Shown: piece by piece, positions 17,535-25,831 of the stretch
How the letters are laid out: the number at the start of each line of letters is the position of its first letter
Position numbering within the stretch: the stretch's first letter is position 1
Program-made: the position numbers and the translations under genes
The notes under the pieces: model-generated
Seen by the model: only the letters and a program-made list of their open reading frames with translations
Databases searched by the model: none
What the model was told of the DNA's origin: nothing
NCBI GenBank assembly: GCA_965237725.1
Contig: OZ250151.1
Location: 1,674,001-1,738,000 of the forward strand
Direction of reading: 5' to 3'
From: G965237725 sp965237725
GTDB lineage: Bacteria; Pseudomonadota; Gammaproteobacteria; Arenicellales; Poriferihabitantaceae
DNA: 64,000 nucleotides

Positions 17535-17776
17535 ATGTTTTCATTTGGCTAGAACTGGATAGACTGCAGCTCGACGGTGCATTTATATGGAATCATATCA
17601 ATATCCATTCAAGCGCTGAACAAATGCTATTGGATCAATTAAGGGCCGATTTCGATCGGATGGAAAATTGAGCCACCATAGTTTGAACGAAGACCTATAA
17701 ACACAAAAACTTTGTTGAAATTGATCCCCAGAAAAATTTGAATATTACCAGAAATAAATTTAAACGAGTAAAGTAA
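17535..17776 (+). pseudogene. Second relic of the FSFG-type methyltransferase
   Basis: The 40 bases from 17535 nearly repeat the DNA of the fragment at 15531: TTTTCATTTGGCTAGAACTG against TTTTCATTCGGCGAGAACTG, then GACTGCAGCTCGAC against GACTACAGCTCGAC. Here a TAG interrupts FSFG*NW. Beyond it, broken frames continue; a stretch near 17710-17776 encodes FVEIDPQKNLNITRNKFKRVK-like residues, similar in pattern to motif II of methyltransferases. It fills most of the 504 bp gap 17408-17911. It is the remains of a paralogous gene. Confidence 0.5.
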
Positions 17777-17911
17777 GGATACAGACATTTTTTAACGATC
17801 GGCTTGTTGCGACCTTTTGTGGAATTTTGATTTAACAGCTTCTCCCGGATATCAATTTGTTTGAGGAAAAACGTAAAAATTAAATTTCAATAAATGTTTA
17901 TCTGAGAAGAA

Positions 17912-18751
17912 TTAAGATAGTTCTAGAGTTGGACCGGGATCAGCCGTGATGTTATTTTTCATTAAAAAGCCCCCGCCAGAAGCTAGGGCGATTACGCTTT
18001 CGGTTTTATCTAACATGTATTCTTCGCATGCCTTGGTTGCCCCTGGACAAAGGCTACTTCCATAATCATCGCACAGGATAATTCCGCCATCAATCATTCG
18101 AGGATAGAAGAACCTCAAACAGTCAATTGTAGGCTGATACAAGTCGACATCAATATGCACAAAACAGAATTTATTTTCTGCGACCTCCATGAAACGATCC
18201 GGAATCCAACCTTTGTATGTATAAACAATTGATTTATATTCTGCGAAGGTTTCGAGCACGTAATTTTCCGCGCATGAAAGATCTCCTCTAGTCCAGTGAT
18301 TACCATCTTCTAGCCCTGGTTCAGAAATTCCTTCAAAACTGTCAAACAAGTGGCATTTTTTTTCTTGTAAATTCAGTCTTTTAATTGATTCGCATAGCAG
18401 AAGCGAACTTGCTCCTGTATATACCCCACATTCTGCGATATCTCCTGGAAGATGTGCACAAAGACGAAATAGTTGTGCGAGACTCCATTTACGATGAGCA
18501 TTCAGACCCCGCTTTTCATCATACTGGCCTATAAACTCCCAGAAGTTTTTTTGTTTGAACCAGTCAAGTTGTGGCCAGTGGAATTTGTATCCTGGGTATA
18601 TATCTTTAGCGACAACTAGTAATATTTCAAATTTATCTAATCCTTGCCTTCGAAGGCTCGCTTTAAGAAGATTTAGTAAAGTTTTGATTTTAAGATTTCG
18701 AAATTTGCGAGAAATTGTTCTAAAAATGTTTTTAAAGGTTGGAGAAGTCAT
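17912..18751 (-). CDS. TylF/MycF-family O-methyltransferase
   Basis: A 279-residue SAM-dependent enzyme of the macrocin O-methyltransferase family. GDIAECGVYTGASSLLLC is motif I, CHLFDSFEGISEP is the next strand with the DSFEG signature, FVHIDVDLYQPTIDCL carries the metal-binding aspartates, and GIILCDDYGS closes the site. TylF and its relatives methylate sugar hydroxyls and need magnesium. It is on the minus strand and bounded by two gaps without genes, so it has its own promoter. In this island it likely caps or decorates a glycan. The N-terminal 60 residues are not conserved. Confidence 0.88.
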   Translation of the reverse strand: MTSPTFKNIFRTISRKFRNLKIKTLLNLLKASLRRQGLDKFEILLVVAKDIYPGYKFHWPQLDWFKQKNFWEFIGQYDEKRGLNAHRKWSLAQLFRLCAHLPGDIAECGVYTGASSLLLCESIKRLNLQEKKCHLFDSFEGISEPGLEDGNHWTRGDLSCAENYVLETFAEYKSIVYTYKGWIPDRFMEVAENKFCFVHIDVDLYQPTIDCLRFFYPRMIDGGIILCDDYGSSLCPGATKACEEYMLDKTESVIALASGGGFLMKNNITADPGPTLELS

Positions 18752-19295
18752 GATGTATTGTATAATTTGGTAAAATTTAAAACTTCGAATGTATAAATTT
18801 TCGCAGGGACCGCTTCCAAATCAATCGTCCCTATTCTAATTTCATGATGGAGGAAATCACTCCATGTGGAGATAGTGGAAAAGCATTTTATCAAACCATA
18901 GGTATTTTGGCTCTTTGCGTGACAACTGCAAATAATATTGGCCACATATTGTTTATGAAATAATTGCGGCCAATATAATTTAAGACTAGACAATAAATTT
19001 CAACATTAGTAGTTTCCTTGATCAAATAACATCAAGCTTTTAGTTCCGAGTCTTACCTTTCTTTCTATAAATACGTTGTTACCCAATTGTATCAAGATTT
19101 TCGCTAGCTAAATTTTATATCCTAGCAATCATTTGAATGAAGCTCATTTAAATTGGAATTTGGTCAGCTCATATACTTCCATAAGTAAATTACCTAATCC
19201 AGTTAAATATACTTTCTGCTTAAGGAGTTCAATATTTTCGATCGCAGACTTATACTCAAAAACATATCTACAAAATCACTTAGAATCGCCTCACA
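18752..19295. other. AT-rich gap with no supported gene
   Basis: This 544 bp stretch lies between the divergent TylF-like gene and asnB. Short open frames occur on both strands but none has a family pattern or a convincing ribosome binding site. The AT content is high and similar to the neighbouring island. It should contain promoters for both flanking genes. A weak hint of an old coding frame exists on the minus strand at 18748-18993 but I could not match it to anything. Confidence 0.4.
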
Positions 19296-21155
19296 ATGTG
19301 TGGAATTGTTGGATTTATTGCTGAAGTAACCGAACCAGAAGCCAATACATGGCTTCGAGCTTGCGTGCGGTCGATCAAGCATCGCGGCCCAGATGGTGTT
19401 GGTTCAGATTTTCGGCATAGCGTGGGACTCGGTCACGCCCGCCTGGCCATCATCGACCCCAAAGGGGGCGTTCAGCCCATGTTTTCAGATGATCGAAAAT
19501 TTTCGATTACTTATAACGGTGAAGTTTATAATTTTAACGAACTCAGAACTGAGCTTGAAAAAATTGGTCACCGCTTTCGGACCCGATCAGACACCGAAGT
19601 AGTCCTGGCGGCTTATCAACAATGGGGTGCTGACTGTGTAAAAAAACTTCGTGGAATGTTTGCATTTGCCATTGCAGATTATGACAAACGTAAACTCTTT
19701 GTTGCCCGGGATCAACTCGGTATAAAACCGTTGGTTTATACCATCGTCGGTAATCGGTTCGCGTTTGCATCTGAAATTAATGCGTTGAAAACCCTTCCCT
19801 GGGTGAAACAGATATTGGAGCCAGACCCCCAGGGCTTATTTTTCTGCCTGCGCTTCGGTTATTCAACTGCACCTCATTCTGCATATAAGCAGATACACAA
19901 ACTCCCCCCAGGTCACTACATGGAAGTCAGCTTCGACTCTCCGAATTGCACACCGAAACAATATTGGAATCTCGAATTCCACCCGGACCATAGCAAGTCA
20001 TTGTCCCAGTGGAATGAGATCATCGATAACGAAATCCGAAATTCTGTTAAAGCCCACCTTGTTTCCGATGTACCTTTTGGTGCTTTTTTATCTGGTGGAT
20101 TGGATTCGACCCTGGTAGTAAATTACATGTCTGAACTAATGAACGAGCCAGTCAAAACTTTTACCATTGGTTTTACTCAGGATGAATATGACGAACGACA
20201 ATATGCCCTAACCGCATCGGATACCCTTGGGACAAAACACTATGAAGAAGTAGTAACGGGTTCATCGATGAATCTGCTACCAGAGCTTGTAAAACACTAT
20301 GGCGAACCTTTCGGCGACAGCTCTGCTGTTCCAACATGGCATGTTTCAAAGCTCGCCCGTGAACATGTGCCTATGGTACTAACAGGCGATGGTGGAGATG
20401 AATTCTTTGGCGGATATAACACCTATATGAATTGGCTCAATCATCTGCACCCAAACCGAGCGGCATGGAAAACACTGTTGCGTCCAATTTTCGAAAAACT
20501 GCACCCTGGGCGTTTTCGACCCGATTCCGTCGTACGCGCTGAAACTCTGGATCGTTGGCTCAAGCATGTCAACTTTACATCTCAAGAACAAATGAAAAAA
20601 CTGTGGAGACCGGAGCTTCTCAATTTTGCACAAAGCGAGCCGGACATTGCCATAGAAGCATTTGAAAAGACCCGGGGCCTGGATGCCAGCACCCGTTCTC
20701 GCAATGTAGATATCCACACTTATTTGCCAGGCTCAATACTTACTAAAGTTGATATCGCCGCCATGATGCATGGTCTTGAGACCCGGACTCCTCTTACCGA
20801 TGTTCGCATTGCCGAGTTAGCCGCGACCATTCCGCCTGAGTTCTTATTTAAGAAGTCCATAGTGGATGAAGAAACCAGCTTTGAAGGCAAGATACCAATT
20901 AAGAATTTACTTTCAGACAAATTTAGTGACAAATTTGTCCATCGTAAAAAACAGGGGTTTAGTGTCCCAGTTAATCAATGGTTATTTGAGGGCCGAAGTC
21001 TACAAGAAACCGAAGGCAGGCTTAAAGATAACTCTTCACCGATTTACGACTGGTTGCGACCGACTATGGTTTCCGAAATCGTTGACAAAAAACAGGGAAA
21101 TAGCACCTGGAATCTCCTGGTATTCGACGAATGGCTACGGCAAAATGATGGCTAG
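19296..21155 (+). CDS. asnB: Asparagine synthase (glutamine-hydrolysing)
   Basis: A 619-residue two-domain enzyme. After the start Met comes the nucleophile Cys2 in MCGIVGFIA, and the class II amidotransferase domain follows with KHRGPDG, RLAIID and YNGEVYNF. The synthetase domain has the ATP loop FLSGGLDSTLV and TGDGGDEFFGGY. The family makes asparagine from aspartate, but in glycan loci it can amidate uronic acids or peptides. A functional link to the two glycosyltransferases that follow with an overlapping start is likely, because they are translationally coupled. The ATG at 19296 is fixed by Cys2. Confidence 0.95.
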   Translation: MCGIVGFIAEVTEPEANTWLRACVRSIKHRGPDGVGSDFRHSVGLGHARLAIIDPKGGVQPMFSDDRKFSITYNGEVYNFNELRTELEKIGHRFRTRSDTEVVLAAYQQWGADCVKKLRGMFAFAIADYDKRKLFVARDQLGIKPLVYTIVGNRFAFASEINALKTLPWVKQILEPDPQGLFFCLRFGYSTAPHSAYKQIHKLPPGHYMEVSFDSPNCTPKQYWNLEFHPDHSKSLSQWNEIIDNEIRNSVKAHLVSDVPFGAFLSGGLDSTLVVNYMSELMNEPVKTFTIGFTQDEYDERQYALTASDTLGTKHYEEVVTGSSMNLLPELVKHYGEPFGDSSAVPTWHVSKLAREHVPMVLTGDGGDEFFGGYNTYMNWLNHLHPNRAAWKTLLRPIFEKLHPGRFRPDSVVRAETLDRWLKHVNFTSQEQMKKLWRPELLNFAQSEPDIAIEAFEKTRGLDASTRSRNVDIHTYLPGSILTKVDIAAMMHGLETRTPLTDVRIAELAATIPPEFLFKKSIVDEETSFEGKIPIKNLLSDKFSDKFVHRKKQGFSVPVNQWLFEGRSLQETEGRLKDNSSPIYDWLRPTMVSEIVDKKQGNSTWNLLVFDEWLRQNDG

Positions 21156-22374
21156 ACCAGATAGAGTTGCGCTGGTTGTGTCCGAGTACCTGACCGACAA
21201 TTTCAGCGGTGGACTTGCAATCTATACTTACCGCATTGCCCAGGGTCTGAAAGAAGCTGGCGTTTCGGTGGAAGTTTTTTTCCCCGGAAAAACCTCAGAA
21301 ACATTCTTTCACGATGGGGTTTTGGTTCATCGAATCGATTGGCGATCAGGCCTGATAATTCGAGCAATACGAAAAATTGTACATTTACTTCGATCCAAAA
21401 CCCTGGATAACATACAAAACATCGTATTGAGGGGTCTGTTGCTACGTAAATCACTTATACGCCAACACAAGCAAACTCCTTTTGCCATTATTCAGTACAC
21501 CCACCTGGAAGGCCTGGGTGTATGGCGACTGAAAGTTCCAACCGTGATTAGATTGTCTAGTTATTTTGATCTTTGGGCTTCTAACGGTCAGCTAAAGGCA
21601 GGTGTATTCGGAAACTATCTGGAAGACAAAGGTCTGCGCAATGCAGATGGCGTGTTTGGCCCAGGTCGTTACGTTGCTGAATTTGTCGGTAAAAAGCTCA
21701 ATATTGAAACCCGTGTAATAGAATCACCATTTATACCGCAGCGCATTGATGAAGATGCTGTGATATTCAATCAGCATCTTCGGGGTATACGATATGGACT
21801 GTATTATGGTGCATTCGTAGAATACAAAGGGGTTTATGTCCTCACAGAGGCGGTCGATGCGTTTCTGGAGGATCATCAGGATTATAACTTTGTCTGGGTC
21901 GGACCAAATCGCCCAGGCTATTCAAAGAATGGTAAAGCAGTATCTGAGTATATTCTGAACAAGCTGAGCCATCACAAAGATCGGGTAATTTATTTCAAAG
22001 CTCAGGAACACTCAAAGCTTTTCCCGATAATAAGCGGAGCCCAGTTTGTAGCCATGCCTTCCCTGGCTGAAAACTTTTCAAATGCAAGTATTGAAACAAT
22101 GTCTTTGGGTCAAATTCTTATTGGCACAAATGGCCGCACCTTTGAGCAGCTGATTCAACACGGTATCAATGGGTATTTGTGCGAACCGGACGATGTGGCT
22201 TCGTTACTTTCATCGATGAAACTCGCTGCCACTCTTACACCACAGGAAAGAACTGAAATGGGTGAACTCGCCAGAGAACGGGTATTGGGTTTAAATCCTG
22301 AAATCATCGTATCTCAGTTGCTCGATTTTTATAGTGAAATAATTTCTAAAAATAGAGAGAAGGTTCAGGTTTGA
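21148..22374 (+). CDS. Family 4 glycosyltransferase, first of tandem pair
   Basis: A GT-B enzyme of about 408 residues. It starts RVALVVSEYLTDNFSGGLA, the N-domain acceptor loop, and has FGPGRYVAEFVGKKL in the middle, RGIRYGLYYGAFVEYKGV as the start of the donor domain, and the retaining motif Ex7E in PSLAENFSNASIETMSLG. The ORF could start further upstream but the family-conserved beginning is at 21145 or 21148 (ATGATG), overlapping asnB by 8 to 11 bases. The next gene is a clear paralogue. The product adds a sugar, probably during assembly of a lipid-linked glycan. Confidence 0.88.
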   Translation: MARPDRVALVVSEYLTDNFSGGLAIYTYRIAQGLKEAGVSVEVFFPGKTSETFFHDGVLVHRIDWRSGLIIRAIRKIVHLLRSKTLDNIQNIVLRGLLLRKSLIRQHKQTPFAIIQYTHLEGLGVWRLKVPTVIRLSSYFDLWASNGQLKAGVFGNYLEDKGLRNADGVFGPGRYVAEFVGKKLNIETRVIESPFIPQRIDEDAVIFNQHLRGIRYGLYYGAFVEYKGVYVLTEAVDAFLEDHQDYNFVWVGPNRPGYSKNGKAVSEYILNKLSHHKDRVIYFKAQEHSKLFPIISGAQFVAMPSLAENFSNASIETMSLGQILIGTNGRTFEQLIQHGINGYLCEPDDVASLLSSMKLAATLTPQERTEMGELARERVLGLNPEIIVSQLLDFYSEIISKNREKVQV

Positions 22375-23594
22375 ACGGCAGGCCCAGAAAAGTGGCGCTG
22401 GTTGTGCCGGAATATGTTACGGAACGACACACTGGCGGTTTGGCAAATTACACTTATCGGGTTGCAACAGGATTGCAATCATTCGGAATCACTGCAGAAA
22501 TTTTCTTTCCCGGCAATATCGACGAGGTGTTTTTACACGATGGAATTACAGTCCATCGGGTTAGCTGGGGAACCGGATTGTTACGCAGAATTATTCGAAA
22601 ACTGGTTTATCTTACCCGCTCGGAATCATTGAACCGAATTTTAGCCATTGTTCTAAAGAATCGTGCGCTGCGTTGTGCTCTGAAAATGCGGCATCTAGTC
22701 AGTCAGTTTGATATTGTCCAGTACAGCCACCTCGAAGGCACAGGTTTCTGGCGAATTAATTTGCCAACGGTTATCAGGCTTTCGTCCTACCCAGACTTAT
22801 GGTTACCCCACGGCTATCAAAATACCTCGTCTATTGAGCGTTATCTGGAAGACAAGGCATTAATTCGTGCTGATGGCGTGTTTGGCCCAGGACGCTATGT
22901 TGCTGAATACGTCGGCAAAAAACTCGGAATTAAAACCGAAGTTATTGAATCGCCGTTTATCCCTTCCGAAGAATTGGATGATGCAAACCTGTTTGATCAG
23001 CATTTGTCCGGTAAAAAGTATGCTTTATACTTTGGGGCACTTGCCGAGTACAAAGGGGTATACATTTTGGCCGACGCCGTCGACCAGTTTCTGCTCAACT
23101 ATCCTGGGCATCACTTCGTTTGGGTTGGGACAAATCGTGGTCGACCAAAAAACGGTCTGTACCCTTTACAGAATATTAAAAATCGACTGCAACGCCATGG
23201 CGACAGGGTAATATATTTTGATGCTCTAAAACATGCTCAACTATTCCCAATTGTAAAAGGAGCTGAATTTGTCACGACACCTTCATTGGCAGAAAATTTT
23301 TCCAACACAAGCATCGAAGCGATGTCACTTGGGAAAGTCCTTATCGGTACAAACGGGCGCAGCTTCGAACAACTGATTAAAGATGGATACAATGGTCTAT
23401 TATGCGAACCCGGAGATGTGGCATCGTTGCTGACTACAATGCAAAAAGCTGCAGATCTTTCTACAACCGAAAGAATAGAAATGGGCGACCGAGCAAAGGA
23501 AAGAGTGTTAGGATTAAATCCGGATAAAATCGTGTCACAGTTGATTGACTACTACTCGAACATAATAGCTACTACTAGCGACAAACTAGCGTAA
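22371..23594 (+). CDS. Family 4 glycosyltransferase, second of tandem pair
   Basis: A 407-residue enzyme that aligns end to end with the preceding gene: RKVALVVPEYVTERHTGGLA, FGPGRYVAEYVGKKLGI, KYALYFGALAEYKGVYI and PSLAENFSNTSIEAMSLG. It has the same Ex7E motif and the same length, so it arose by tandem duplication. The start is TTG 22371 inside the TTGA that contains the stop of the first copy. The divergence is clear but moderate by eye, and the acceptor loops differ, so the pair may add two similar sugars in sequence. Confidence 0.88.
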   Translation: MNGRPRKVALVVPEYVTERHTGGLANYTYRVATGLQSFGITAEIFFPGNIDEVFLHDGITVHRVSWGTGLLRRIIRKLVYLTRSESLNRILAIVLKNRALRCALKMRHLVSQFDIVQYSHLEGTGFWRINLPTVIRLSSYPDLWLPHGYQNTSSIERYLEDKALIRADGVFGPGRYVAEYVGKKLGIKTEVIESPFIPSEELDDANLFDQHLSGKKYALYFGALAEYKGVYILADAVDQFLLNYPGHHFVWVGTNRGRPKNGLYPLQNIKNRLQRHGDRVIYFDALKHAQLFPIVKGAEFVTTPSLAENFSNTSIEAMSLGKVLIGTNGRSFEQLIKDGYNGLLCEPGDVASLLTTMQKAADLSTTERIEMGDRAKERVLGLNPDKIVSQLIDYYSNIIATTSDKLA

Positions 23595-23612
23595 GTTTAA
23601 TTAATTAAATAC

Positions 23613-24365
23613 ATGGGTTATTCTGCAAAAACACTAGATTGGGTATCAAATAGAGTTAATTCGCATTATAAAGGCGCATTAAATATTTCGATGCTCGAAC
23701 TCGGCGACCAAGTTATAGATGACCCAACCATCAAAGAGCAAACGGGGCGGGATTACTTTAGAAATAAATCTTACAAATTTCTTTCTTTCGATCTAAATGG
23801 TAAGCACGGCGCGAAGAAAGTGAATCTCGGCTTAGTAAATAATAAACTGGCCTGGAAAAACGCATTTGATGTTGTCACCAATATGGGAACAATTGAGCAT
23901 GTAGAGCCTAGAGATGCGCAATTCAACAGTTTCCTGAATGTTCACAGCTGGGTTAAGCCAGGTGGCTTAATGTTTCACTCCATGCCCTATACGGGTAATT
24001 TATCTCGAGATAGCAGATGGAGCACGCATTGCAGATATTATTATAGTAAAGAATTTTTCCAAAATATCGCAAAAGAAAACGATTACGAAATAATTGATTG
24101 TTTTATCGATATTGAATTAATTCATGTTTGCATGACAAAAAATACGAATAATTTATTTTCTAGCAATAAAAATCTACTCCTGTCTTATTTGCATGTTGAC
24201 TCCTCACGAGGGACAACAATCTATCAAGGAATAAATGATGGGCAATCAAAAAACTTATTACTTATTATTATTCGTAAGTTATTGGATTCAACTCGACCGA
24301 CAAGGGAAAAAATCGGATTAGACAAATCCATTATTACGCGAATTAAAAAATTTTCGGAGCATTAA
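23613..24365 (+). CDS. Methyltransferase-like protein of the glycan island
   Basis: A 250-residue protein with a class I methyltransferase pattern in its first half: ISMLELGDQVIDD near the start (motif I is weak), then FLSFDLNGKHGAKKVNLG as motif II, FDVVTNMGTIEHVEPRDAQF as motif IV and GGLMFHSMPYTGN. The C-terminal 70 residues are basic and variable. It lies 18 bp after the second family 4 glycosyltransferase and is the last plus-strand gene of the island. Target unknown; sugar methylation is the likeliest role. Confidence 0.65.
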   Translation: MGYSAKTLDWVSNRVNSHYKGALNISMLELGDQVIDDPTIKEQTGRDYFRNKSYKFLSFDLNGKHGAKKVNLGLVNNKLAWKNAFDVVTNMGTIEHVEPRDAQFNSFLNVHSWVKPGGLMFHSMPYTGNLSRDSRWSTHCRYYYSKEFFQNIAKENDYEIIDCFIDIELIHVCMTKNTNNLFSSNKNLLLSYLHVDSSRGTTIYQGINDGQSKNLLLIIIRKLLDSTRPTREKIGLDKSIITRIKKFSEH

Positions 24366-24415
24366 TTACTTTCCTGATATTTTAAAAAATTTTTCGCTGT
24401 AGGCGATATATCAAC

Positions 24416-25012
24416 CTATAACAACCCATTCTCTTTCAAAACAAACCCCAGCTCTGAAATCCGTTCCTGGGCATTCATTTCCAGCAAAACCTGTCTGCTG
24501 TCTGCCGTTAAAGGCAACAATTCTGCGGTCTGGAAACTGATCCAGCTGAGGTCGTCCCAGTTTTCATTGGACCGATCACGGTAGGGTTTAAACTCTTCCT
24601 TATTCAGTGACTGCTTCAAGAATTCGATGACCGGCTTGTGTTTGGATAGCAATTCTTGTTCTACTGGATTTTCCTGCTCGGCAATGCTTTCTACATGACC
24701 GATGATTAACTGATCGGATTGAACGCTATGACTGGTAACGCGAAATTTATTCAGGCCAACACAGCCCAATCCGAGCATGCCGTCATCGAGTTGATCGAAG
24801 TCTAAAATTTTTGCCAGCGTGCCGACTTCGTGAAAAGACGCCGCTACGCCGCTTTCCTTACCCTGTTCGATCAATACCACACCGAAGGGTTTGTCTTTTT
24901 TCATCCGCTCACTCACCATGGACAAGTATCGCGGTTCAAAAATTCTCAAACTTAGCTCGCCCCGAGGAAACAATACGGTATTGAGCGGAAATAACGGAAT
25001 CTCTTCGGTCAT
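24416..25012 (-). CDS. LON peptidase substrate-binding domain protein
   Basis: A 198-residue cytosolic protein with only the N-terminal domain of Lon protease: IPLFPLNTVLFPRGELSLRI and FEPRYLSMVSERM at the beginning and GVVLIEQG. There is no AAA+ or Ser-Lys peptidase part, so it is not a protease. Such stand-alone domains are common in proteobacteria, and their function is not settled. It is on the minus strand after the glycan island and near a dienelactone hydrolase gene. GC content is higher than in the island, so the island boundary lies just left of it. Confidence 0.9.
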   Translation of the reverse strand: MTEEIPLFPLNTVLFPRGELSLRIFEPRYLSMVSERMKKDKPFGVVLIEQGKESGVAASFHEVGTLAKILDFDQLDDGMLGLGCVGLNKFRVTSHSVQSDQLIIGHVESIAEQENPVEQELLSKHKPVIEFLKQSLNKEEFKPYRDRSNENWDDLSWISFQTAELLPLTADSRQVLLEMNAQERISELGFVLKENGLL

Positions 25013-25045
25013 ATATTTTTATTGCAAATCTAGTCCGGTTTATAC

Positions 25046-25774
25046 CTAAAAGCTTCGCCCAAATTGCGATAACATGGCTGCCCAGGATTCGCTGTCGGCT
25101 TTAGCGTTGTAACCTACCGGGATACCGTACTTTTTGCCGTTCTCATCAGCCTCCTTGCTGGTGAAACCATGTTCTGCCCCTTCATGAACAATGACTTCGT
25201 ATTGGGCCTTGGCTTCGTCCATTTCTTTTTCGAACGCAGCAACATCGTCCATGGAAACCATAGCATCATCACCGCCGTGACAGACCAGCACATTGGCACG
25301 CACTTCCCCTTGAGCGGGTTTGTGGAAAGATCCAAGTGCACCGTGAAAACTGGTCGCAGCCTTTAGTGGCATGCCGATTCGGGCCATGTGCAATGCCATG
25401 GCGCCGCCGAAACAATAGCCTATGGCCGCAGTTTTACCAGCATCGACCTGAGACTGGGCCAACAACGCATCATAACCGGCTTTCAATCTATCGGTACCCA
25501 CTTCCATATCGCCAAGAACCGCATTCATAGCCTCCCCCGCCTGGTCGGGGGTTTCCGCTTCCATGCCATTGCCGTACATGTCGATTGCCAGGGCACAATA
25601 ACCCTGTGACGCTAGCATGTCCGCTCGCTCTCGAATATATTGATTCAGACCCCACCATTCGTGAATTACGATAATCCCTGGTCGAGGATCTTCAAGGTCG
25701 CTATCCCAGGCCAGGTAACCGACATGGGATGTATTTTTACTTTGGTATGCAATTGTTTGATTGGCTAGTATCAT
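25046..25774 (-). CDS. Dienelactone hydrolase family protein
   Basis: An alpha/beta hydrolase of 242 residues. The catalytic triad can be read: Cys121 in GYCFGGAMAL, Asp in CHGGDDAMVS and His in EGAEHGFTS; Glu39 in VIHEWWGLN is the accessory residue. In the aromatic pathway this fold opens dienelactone rings, but most chromosomal members act on unknown esters. No ring-cleavage genes are near. It sits 34 bp upstream (in its own direction) of the LON-domain gene, so the two may be co-transcribed. Confidence 0.9.
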   Translation of the reverse strand: MILANQTIAYQSKNTSHVGYLAWDSDLEDPRPGIIVIHEWWGLNQYIRERADMLASQGYCALAIDMYGNGMEAETPDQAGEAMNAVLGDMEVGTDRLKAGYDALLAQSQVDAGKTAAIGYCFGGAMALHMARIGMPLKAATSFHGALGSFHKPAQGEVRANVLVCHGGDDAMVSMDDVAAFEKEMDEAKAQYEVIVHEGAEHGFTSKEADENGKKYGIPVGYNAKADSESWAAMLSQFGRSF

Positions 25775-25831
25775 TTTCTACTCCCATATTTTTTAATGTA
25801 ATGTCTTTCAAGGTGATCTCTAATTCAATAA

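Noticed and set aside
18748..18993. Small minus-strand gene before the TylF-like gene
   Set aside because: No family pattern, no ribosome site and AT-rich random composition.
20866..21147. Upstream extension of the first GT4 protein
   Set aside because: It overlaps asnB in another frame and the conserved GT4 beginning is at 21148.
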